Part shown: positions 1 to 5,186 of the stretch, one piece after another
How positions within the stretch are numbered: the stretch's first letter is position 1
Layout of the letters: every line of letters starts with the position of its first letter
Assembly: GCA_007131895.1 (NCBI GenBank)
Contig: SLPR01000061.1
Coordinates: 1-7,128 of the forward strand
Reading direction: 5' to 3'
DNA from: Bacteroidales bacterium
Lineage (GTDB): Bacteria > Bacteroidota > Bacteroidia > Bacteroidales > UBA7960
Length of the DNA: 7,128 bases
The notes under the pieces: model-generated
The model's database searches: none
What the model saw: only the letters and a program-made list of their open reading frames with translations
What the model was told of the DNA's origin: nothing
Translations under genes and position numbers: made by a program

Positions 1-276
1 CTTCCCGCAAGCCTGTGCTATATTCTTAACGCCGGTGGCATTAATAAGCATAGCCTGCTGTTTGTCTGATTCCGCCTTCTCAACTGCCGTATATCCCGCA
101 CAATTGATCACCACCTCAATTTTGTTACCCTTGATAAATTTGGCAGTGTTCTCTTCATTGGTGATATCCAGCTCTTTAACATCTGTAAAAAAGAATTTGT
201 AGTTGGGGTATTCTTTTTTAAGTGCTTGTAATTCACTTCCCAATTGTCCCTGGCTGCCTGTTACGAGTACGTTCAT
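1..276 (-). CDS. rmlD: dTDP-4-dehydrorhamnose reductase, N-terminal part (cut by window edge)
   Basis: This is the first 92 codons of an NAD(P)-dependent short-chain reductase of the RmlD family; the rest lies beyond position 1. The ATG is at 276-274, and the Rossmann beta strand begins at residue 2, so no earlier start is needed. Visible motifs are the glycine-rich nucleotide loop TGSQGQLG (residues 6-13), LDITN (36-40), the family-typical VINCAGYTAVEKAESD (56-71) and INATGVKNIAQAC (78-90), close to the usual VNAxGxxNLA stretch. Known members reduce dTDP-4-dehydro-L-rhamnose to dTDP-L-rhamnose in the cytoplasm, the last step in making the donor for rhamnose-containing surface polysaccharides. 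The catalytic YxxxK lies in the missing part. A related sugar-nucleotide reductase is the main alternative. The gene is transcribed divergently from 541-1998, and whether it belongs to an rml operon cannot be seen here. Confidence 0.86.
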   Translation of the reverse strand, partial: MNVLVTGSQGQLGSELQALKKEYPNYKFFFTDVKELDITNEENTAKFIKGNKIEVVINCAGYTAVEKAESDKQQAMLINATGVKNIAQACGK

Positions 277-394
277 GAAAGTTTGTATTTAGAAATGCTT
301 GTTGTTGTGAACAAATGTCTGTTTGCTCGCATAGCTTAAAAACCATTTTGAGGTAGCTTTACAATGTCAAGTCAAACAACTATGAAATTTGATG

Positions 395-402
395 CAAATT
401 TA
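395..402 (-). promoter_or_regulatory. Possible -7 element for rmlD
   Basis: Read on the minus strand the bases are TAAATTTG, an exact match to TAnnTTTG. No TTTG lies about 19 bases upstream, so only half of the promoter is present. It would give an untranslated leader of roughly 110 bases before the rmlD ATG at 276. Such 8-base matches are common by chance in A+T-rich DNA. Confidence 0.22.
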
Positions 403-427
403 GAGATTTTTTTCTCTTTTTTCTGAC

Positions 428-542
428 GAATAAATTATTTGAGTATATTTTAAAATTTAAATTAACAATCGTCAATAAAGTTGTAATTTAGTTTTGCCAA
501 ACAAATTCATATATTGACTGATTGAATAAATTATTTGAATAT
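428..542. repeat. Direct repeat pair in the divergent spacer
   Basis: GAATAAATTATTTGAGTAT at 428-446 recurs at 524-542 with a single change (G to A at the sixteenth base). The copies start 96 bases apart and the second runs into the ATG at 541. They flank the -7-like element at 489-496. They could be paired binding sites or the remnant of a small duplication; low sequence complexity weakens both readings. Confidence 0.5.
489..496 (+). promoter_or_regulatory. Possible -7 element for the 541-1998 gene
   Basis: TAGTTTTG matches the Bacteroidota primary-sigma -7 consensus TAnnTTTG exactly. It lies about 45 bases before the ATG at 541, which would leave a leader of roughly 35-40 bases. The -33 TTTG is not recognisable at the expected spacing, so support rests on this element and its position alone. 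Confidence 0.38.
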
Positions 543-1998
543 GACCCCAAACAGTATAGAGAGAGAAGTATTTGATACCAACCGTAAGGCATTATTTATT
601 AACCTGGATGATACCATATATGGCTCATTTGCCGAAATTGGCGGAGGTCAGGAGGTAGCCCGCTGTTTTTTCCAGTCGGGAGGTGCCTCCGGAACAGTGG
701 CCAAAACCATATCTGCCTATGACATGGTTTTCAGTGATACCATGTATGGCAAAACACCAAAAGGTCGCTACGTGTCCGAATCGCGTTTGATGCAGATGCT
801 CGATATCGAGTATAACAATCTGGTAAAAGTTCTGAGAAACAAGAGGGGGGATGAAACAAGGTACTTTGCTTTCGCCAATACCGTTACAACCCTAAATTAC
901 CAGAAAACCAATCAGGGGCACGGATGGGTGGGTGTAAGGTTTCAGCTCAAACCCAACTCACAACCCAATGATGTAATCCTGCACGTAAAATTGCTTGAAA
1001 AAGATAACTTGTTGCAACAAAAAACCCTTGGCGTGTTGGGAGTAAACCTGATTTATGCCTGCTTTTACAATTATCAGTATCCCAACAGTTTTCTTAAGTC
1101 GCTGGTAGAACTCAATCTGGAGGATCGTATAGAAATTGATATGATAAGCATGCACGGACCCGACCTGGATTATGTGGATAACCGGCTGCTGGCAGTACAG
1201 CTGGTGAAAAACAACATGACCACAGTGACTATGTTTGACCGCTACGGAAATGTTAAACCCCCATCTGAGCTGTTGTATAAAAAGAATGTAATGCTGCTTC
1301 GGGGCAGTTTCAGGCCTATTACCTACGTTGGTTTTGATATGCTTAAGGCAGGATTTGGATTGTTTAAAAAAGAAATAGGGTTTGACAAGGAAAATACGAT
1401 TGTGTTGTGCGAAATGACCCTTAAAAACCTTATTGAAGAAGGCGTTTTTGATGAAAGAGATTTTCTTGACAGGGTGGATATTCTATGCGGGATGGGACAA
1501 AATGTGATGATTACCAATTTCAAGGAGTTTTACAAGGTATCCAGTTGGTTTGCCAATTACCAGATACAGAATATCCGCATGGTAATCGGAGCGCTAACTT
1601 TCCGCAAGATCCTGGAAAAGCAGTATTACAAACACCTGAAGGGGGGTATCCTGGAAGCTTTTGGACGTTTGTTTACTGAAAACCTTAAAGTGTATCTCTA
1701 CCCGGGCCGTGAAAAACAAACACACAATATACTGACGACCGAAAACATGCCCATGGAAGAAGATGTGAAGTTTCTTTATCAGCATCTGATTGAATCGGGT
1801 CTTATCATTGATATACCCAATTACAGAAAAGAAATATTACCCTTTTTCTCTTACAAAGTTCTGGCAAAACTCAATGCCAATGATCCTGAATGGGAGACTA
1901 TGGTTCCCAAATACGTTTCATCTTTCATCAAAAACAAGAATTTGTTTGGCTACGGAAGTAAGGAGAAAGAACCTGTGGTGAGAAAGAAGGAGCCCTGA
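541..1998 (+). CDS. Conserved protein of unknown function, 485 residues
   Basis: I do not recognise a function with confidence. The ATG at 541 is preferred to a TTG two codons earlier (535), which adds only two residues. There is no signal peptide, transmembrane segment or beta-barrel pattern, so the product should be cytoplasmic. Strongly patterned blocks are YGSFAEIGGGQEVARCFF (residues 27-44), SGGASGTVAKTISAYDM (46-62), YFAFANTV (108-115), GHGWVGVRFQ (126-135), LGVLGVNLIYACFY (163-176), MHGPDLDYVDNRLLAVQLV (204-222) and LLRGSFRPITYVGFDML (252-268). I recall FAEIGxGQEVAR-type proteins of similar length from distant phyla, which suggests an old family, but this is from memory. The Gly-rich SGGASGTVAK block could be a ligand loop (inference). 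The last 20 or so residues are Lys/Glu-rich and probably disordered. A transferred TonB-receptor or nicotinate-nucleotide adenylyltransferase label would not fit: there is no barrel and no GxFxPxHxGH motif. It is a single-gene unit ending at the terminator at 2016-2047. Confidence 0.88.
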   Translation: MTPNSIEREVFDTNRKALFINLDDTIYGSFAEIGGGQEVARCFFQSGGASGTVAKTISAYDMVFSDTMYGKTPKGRYVSESRLMQMLDIEYNNLVKVLRNKRGDETRYFAFANTVTTLNYQKTNQGHGWVGVRFQLKPNSQPNDVILHVKLLEKDNLLQQKTLGVLGVNLIYACFYNYQYPNSFLKSLVELNLEDRIEIDMISMHGPDLDYVDNRLLAVQLVKNNMTTVTMFDRYGNVKPPSELLYKKNVMLLRGSFRPITYVGFDMLKAGFGLFKKEIGFDKENTIVLCEMTLKNLIEEGVFDERDFLDRVDILCGMGQNVMITNFKEFYKVSSWFANYQIQNIRMVIGALTFRKILEKQYYKHLKGGILEAFGRLFTENLKVYLYPGREKQTHNILTTENMPMEEDVKFLYQHLIESGLIIDIPNYRKEILPFFSYKVLAKLNANDPEWETMVPKYVSSFIKNKNLFGYGSKEKEPVVRKKEP

Positions 1999-2015
1999 TC
2001 TTATTTTCTGATAAT

Positions 2016-2047
2016 GCAAAAGCCCGGCATAATACCGGGCTTTTTGC
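2016..2047. terminator. Bidirectional intrinsic terminator
   Basis: AAAAGCCCGG (2018-2027) pairs perfectly with CCGGGCTTTT (2035-2044) around a 7-base loop. Beyond one unpaired T (2045), GC pairs on each side extend the stem. The A-run before and T-run after give U-tracts in both directions. It sits between the stop codons of two convergent genes (1998 and 2070), so it can end both transcripts. The U-tract is one base longer on the plus strand. Confidence 0.9.
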
Positions 2048-2069
2048 TATATAAAAGTCAAAACAAAAC

Positions 2070-4607
2070 TTACATATCAAAATCGTCAAAGTCCATGCTG
2101 TCTCTGTCGCCGTTTTCGCGTGCGCGGCGATCTCTTCGCCGTTCAAATTCATTGATGCGGTAGGTAAAGCCAAGGGTTATCTGCCTGCTGTTTCTCCAGC
2201 GTTCTGTATCCATGGTGAAATTATCGCCATAATTGCTCATGCTGAAGCGCATGGTGTTGAAAATGTCAGAAACATTCAGCGAAATGGTGCCGGTATTTCC
2301 CCATATATTTTTTCTTATCCCGGCACTTGCCGAATACATTGCATCCATTTCACCCTGCAGCATGATGATGGGGGAACGGTAAAAACCGTTTACCTGGAAG
2401 GCCCAGCCGCCAGGCAGGTTCATGTTACTGACAAATCTTCCTGACCAGGAATAATTGTCATTTTCCAGTTCCATTTGAGCACCTCTTCCTTCAATGATAT
2501 TGCGGAAGTAGCTGAAGGTTCCGTTCATGCTCCACCAGCCGTTTATTCTTTGCGAAAGGATAAGTTCTGCTCCATAAGAGATGCCTTTGTTGAGATTTTC
2601 GAAAGTGCTGAGTGTTACTTCTCTTCCTTCGAGTCCGGGCAACTGGTCTGTAACCGTCTGGAAACGGGTAACCATGCCGTCGGTATGGCGATAAAACAGG
2701 CTTGGATTGATGGTAGTGCTTTTCCAGAAACGGGTATAGCCCAGTTCCAGGGAGTTGATGAGTTCTGCATCCAGCTCGGGGTTGCCCATGGATACTTCAT
2801 ACTCACTGCTAAACCGCATAAACGGGTTGATATTTCGGTTGTGGGGCCTGTTGATACGCCTGCTGTAACTCAGCTGCACTGCCTGGTTGTTTTCAAAATT
2901 GCGTCGTACATGTGCTGTGGGGAAGAGGTTGAGGTAGTTTTTGTCGAATGTCACACCCTCAGTAAGCTGGTTCCCGTCCACAAAGGTTTGCTCTGCCCTT
3001 AATCCGGTTTGCAGGCTGAACTTTCCCAGCATGGTAGCATACATGGCATAGGCAGCATATATTTGCTCGTCGTAAATGAAATGGTTGCTGCGGTTGGTAT
3101 TGTTTTCCCATACACCGGAAACCTGGTTTTCAAAAAGGAATTCTGAATCCATTTGCCTTACCTGGGTTCTGAAACCGGTTTCAAACTTGGTATCATCACC
3201 TAAGGGATGGACATAGTCCAACTGACTGGTGAAAGACCAGTTGCTACCGTCCATATGTGATCTTTCCAGCACATTCTGCCCGTTGGGGTTATCCCAGTTT
3301 TGGTCAAAAAACTGTTGGCGGAAGTTTTCATTGCGATCCATGTTGCGTGTAGAAAAACCCACGTCGGCAATCAACTCTCTATGGCGCTCATCGTAAGTAC
3401 GTCTGAAATTGAGCTGATGGCTAAAGGAATTGTGCAGCATATCAGTCTCATTATCCATTAAGAAAAGGCTGTTTGGGCTGGTAAGGTCCTGGTAAAGCAT
3501 GTACCCGGTGAGGTTGTCCATGTTTCGGTTCCAGTTGCTGTAGCGTGTGGAAGCTGTTAGCGTGTTTTTAGGATTAAAATTGTAATCCACACCCAGCTGT
3601 GCATTATGAGAATTCATGCCGAAGTTGCCGGTAATATCCTGGTCCATAAAGTTGGAAATACCACCTCCAAAGGTTTCTCTCTGGCTGTTGCCAAAACTTT
3701 CCATATCCGATAGTCTGCCGCTGTAGTTGGTAAAAAAGTTCCAGTTGTTTAATTTATAGTTGAGGTTGATGGAACCACTGTATCTGCCGGCAGTGCCTGC
3801 GTTAAGTGACACCATACCATTGTATCCGGGCCTGCGTTGCTGCTTGAGTACAATATTAATGATGCCTGAAGTACCTTCGGGATTAAACCTTGCTGAAGGA
3901 TTTGTAATTACTTCTACCCGATCTATCATTTCAGCAGGAATCTGCTCCAGTGCTTCTGATCCGCTCAAGCCCGTGAGGGTTGAAGGGCGTCCGTCGATCA
4001 GAATGGTTACATTGCCACTGCCTCTGAGGCTGATATTGCCGTCAAAATCCACTGCTACGCTGGGAATATTCTGCATGATATCCAGTCCGGTACCTCCAAT
4101 GGCGGTAAGTTCCTGCCCCACATTGATAACTCTTCGGTCAAGGCCGGTTTCCATTAGCGAGCGGGCTGCTTCCACCGTAACTTCTCCCAGCATCTGGGCC
4201 GAAGGCGACACTTCAATAATTCCCATGTCTACTTCAGGCTCACGGAAGGTAATGCGGATGGAGTTGAAATTCTGGCGTGGATAACCCACAAAATTGACGC
4301 TTATATAATACATCCCCGGAGGGAGTTCGTCCATGATAAATTTCCCTTCTTCGTTGGTTATAGCGCCGGAAACCATAGTAGAGTCGCGTTCACTATTGAG
4401 AACCACACTGGCAAACATAAGAGGTTCGCTGGTTTTTGAGTCTATAATAGTACCCTGTAGTTTTCCGATTTTGGGTGGAGTACTACCTTCGGTTGCCCTG
4501 CGCCCTTGTCCCTGACCGGGCTGTGAATATAATTCTGCAGCAAACAATGCCAGGATGCTTATAAACAGCAGGGTGAAAATTCTTTTTGAAACTTTTTTAA
4601 TGTCCAT
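2070..4607 (-). CDS. TonB-dependent receptor-like outer membrane beta-barrel protein
   Basis: This 845-residue protein has the architecture of Bacteroidota outer membrane beta-barrel family proteins. Residues 1 to about 28 are a signal peptide (KKVSKR, a hydrophobic core, then ELYSQ). Residues 48-133 form a carboxypeptidase-regulatory-like beta-sandwich (GKLQGTIIDSKTSEPLMFASV, TNEEGKFIMDELPPGMYYISV, FVGY). Residues about 140-258 form a TonB plug, including LDIMQNIPSVAVDFDGNISLRG (split here only by my reading; 175-196), VTILIDGRPS (200-209), IPAEMIDRVEVITNPSARF (223-241) and GTSGIINIVLK (245-255). The remainder is alternating aromatic-rich barrel strands, ending near ITLGFTYRI (810-818). A charged tail, FERRRDRRAR to DFDDFDM, follows the barrel. 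Such proteins sit in the outer membrane and may import a ligand using TonB energy. The substrate is unknown, and no SusD-like partner or sigma/anti-sigma pair adjoins it. Whether it is a true transporter is uncertain. I found no good promoter directly upstream. Confidence 0.93.
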   Translation of the reverse strand: MDIKKVSKRIFTLLFISILALFAAELYSQPGQGQGRRATEGSTPPKIGKLQGTIIDSKTSEPLMFASVVLNSERDSTMVSGAITNEEGKFIMDELPPGMYYISVNFVGYPRQNFNSIRITFREPEVDMGIIEVSPSAQMLGEVTVEAARSLMETGLDRRVINVGQELTAIGGTGLDIMQNIPSVAVDFDGNISLRGSGNVTILIDGRPSTLTGLSGSEALEQIPAEMIDRVEVITNPSARFNPEGTSGIINIVLKQQRRPGYNGMVSLNAGTAGRYSGSINLNYKLNNWNFFTNYSGRLSDMESFGNSQRETFGGGISNFMDQDITGNFGMNSHNAQLGVDYNFNPKNTLTASTRYSNWNRNMDNLTGYMLYQDLTSPNSLFLMDNETDMLHNSFSHQLNFRRTYDERHRELIADVGFSTRNMDRNENFRQQFFDQNWDNPNGQNVLERSHMDGSNWSFTSQLDYVHPLGDDTKFETGFRTQVRQMDSEFLFENQVSGVWENNTNRSNHFIYDEQIYAAYAMYATMLGKFSLQTGLRAEQTFVDGNQLTEGVTFDKNYLNLFPTAHVRRNFENNQAVQLSYSRRINRPHNRNINPFMRFSSEYEVSMGNPELDAELINSLELGYTRFWKSTTINPSLFYRHTDGMVTRFQTVTDQLPGLEGREVTLSTFENLNKGISYGAELILSQRINGWWSMNGTFSYFRNIIEGRGAQMELENDNYSWSGRFVSNMNLPGGWAFQVNGFYRSPIIMLQGEMDAMYSASAGIRKNIWGNTGTISLNVSDIFNTMRFSMSNYGDNFTMDTERWRNSRQITLGFTYRINEFERRRDRRARENGDRDSMDFDDFDM

Positions 4608-4776
4608 TGTTTTGGTATAACTGTTTTATTGATTGCATTATTTACATTACAAGTGTTTTCTGCCATCTGCTGACAGGTGGGAATTAGACGCAGTTTCTTA
4701 TTTATAGTTTAAGGCAGGACAGAATTATTAGTCTTTTTTGTGACAATGTTAAAAGCAGGAGGTAGGGTAAGGATAT

Positions 4777-4806
4777 AAAAAAACCCTGTGATGGTTAATC
4801 ACAGGG
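4777..4806 (-). terminator. Minus-strand intrinsic terminator upstream of the receptor gene
   Basis: CCCTGTGAT (4784-4792) and ATCACAGGG (4798-4806) form a perfect 9-bp stem with a 5-base loop. Seven A residues on the plus strand (4777-4783) become a U7 tract right after the stem in a minus-strand transcript. The other side has no T-run next to the stem, so it acts in one direction. No protein gene upstream on the minus strand would need it, and the receptor ATG lies 170 bases downstream. It therefore probably ends a small RNA or acts as an attenuator in the receptor leader. Confidence 0.75.
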
Positions 4807-4835
4807 CCTCTCTTCATGTTGTTTTTGTTTTGTTC

Positions 4836-4903
4836 TTGCAGCGGTAAAATTATGAAAAAAAACCAAAAACAAAAAGAAATTGGAAAATTTTACCGCTTTG
4901 CAA
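4836..4903. repeat. Long inverted repeat, potential 16-bp stem
   Basis: The left arm TTGCA-GCGGTAAAATT (4836-4851) pairs with AATTTTACCGC-TT-TGCAA (4886-4903): 11 contiguous pairs, a 2-base bulge, then 5 more. The 34-base loop is a purine-rich A/G stretch on the plus strand. Six T residues (4906-4911) follow the right arm, so it could also terminate plus-strand transcripts, although no plus-strand gene precedes it. On the minus strand it lies just upstream of the terminator at 4777-4806. Confidence 0.75.
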
Positions 4904-5040
4904 TCTTTTTTAGAATACGCAGTTTTGTTTTACAGGGTTACAATTATTTTTTTTGTCACAAATTCGATTCAAAATTTTCAGATTTAATAAGGGTTAATAT
5001 TATCAGCAAACAGTCATTTACTTTTAAACAATTCCAAACA

Positions 5041-5074
5041 AATGCAGATATAATTTCTGTAGAATGCAGATTTA
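5041..5074. repeat. Short direct repeat, 22-bp spacing
   Basis: AATGCAGATATA (5041-5052) and AATGCAGATTTA (5063-5074) match at 11 of 12 bases. Their starts are 22 bp apart, about two helical turns, which would place both on one face of the DNA. They lie about 60-95 bases upstream of the parE -33 element. A regulator site is possible but unproven. Confidence 0.4.
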
Positions 5075-5106
5075 CAGCGCATTGCTTTGTGCGATACTTT
5101 TCTGGT

Positions 5107-5126
5107 GCTGTTGAAAAACAGTTTTT
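5107..5126 (+). terminator. Weak hairpin with T-run upstream of parE promoter
   Basis: CTGTT-GAAA-AACAG (5108-5121) folds into a 5-bp stem with a GNRA-type tetraloop and is followed by TTTTT (5122-5126). The stem is short and poor in G+C, so termination would be weak. It could shield the parE promoter from upstream transcription, or be chance. Confidence 0.22.
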
Positions 5127-5133
5127 CCTTACG

Positions 5134-5164
5134 ATTGAAGCTGAAAAGGGAAGTAGTATATTTG
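5134..5164 (+). promoter_or_regulatory. Bacteroidota-type promoter of parE
   Basis: TATATTTG (5157-5164) matches the -7 consensus TAnnTTTG exactly. ATTG (5134-5137), one mismatch from the -33 consensus TTTG, lies exactly 19 bases upstream, the preferred spacing. Transcription would begin near 5170, leaving a leader of about 15-20 bases before the ATG at 5187. That leader (AATACGAAAACTTACT) has no purine-rich Shine-Dalgarno sequence, which is usual for Bacteroidota. Confidence 0.7.
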
Positions 5165-5186
5165 CAAGTTAATACGAAAACTTACT

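Larger units (their letters stand above)
277..540. other. A+T-rich divergent intergenic region
   Basis: This 264-bp spacer separates two divergent genes and should hold both promoters. On the plus strand TAGTTTTG (489-496) fits the Bacteroidota -7 consensus. On the minus strand TAAATTTG (402-395) fits the same consensus but has no TTTG at the -33 distance. The latter lies inside a 17-bp dyad, AAATTTG-ATG-CAAATTT (385-401). An 18-of-19 direct repeat (428-446 and 524-542) brackets the right half. No open frame looks coding. Confidence 0.6.
4608..5186. other. Long intergenic region between the receptor gene and parE
   Basis: This 579-bp spacer separates divergent genes and has no convincing protein gene. 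Nearest the receptor, 4608-4776 is its presumed leader. It includes an imperfect hairpin at 4663-4680 (CCATCTG, CTGA, CAGGTGG) and, on the minus strand, only a one-mismatch -7-like TAACATTG (4751-4744). Then come the minus-strand terminator (4777-4806), a long inverted repeat (4836-4903), a direct repeat pair (5041-5052 and 5063-5074), a small hairpin with a T-run (5107-5126) and the parE promoter (5134-5164). A 118-codon open frame at 4816-5172 (plus) is judged non-coding. Confidence 0.7.

Noticed and set aside
541..640. A possible HAD-type phosphatase motif (NLDDTIYG) near the N-terminus of the unknown protein.
   Set aside because: The HAD motif I is DxDxT/V after a hydrophobic strand. Here the order is LDDT, without the DxD spacing, and no later HAD motifs were found.
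2475..3002. A 175-codon plus-strand open frame antisense to the receptor gene, and a similar one at 3760-4284.
   Set aside because: Both lie wholly inside the well-supported barrel and plug coding sequence on the minus strand and have no motif or start context of their own.
2070..4607. A SusC-type receptor in a polysaccharide utilisation locus.
   Set aside because: At 845 residues it is shorter than typical SusC proteins, there is no SusD-like lipoprotein or glycoside hydrolase beside it, and its plug fits the general outer membrane beta-barrel family better.
4816..5172. A 118-codon plus-strand open frame filling most of the spacer before parE.
   Set aside because: It runs through the inverted repeat, homopolymer tracts and the parE promoter. 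Its composition (Phe, Lys, Ile, Ser, scattered Cys) is what A+T-rich non-coding DNA gives, and no domain, signal peptide or repeat pattern is visible.
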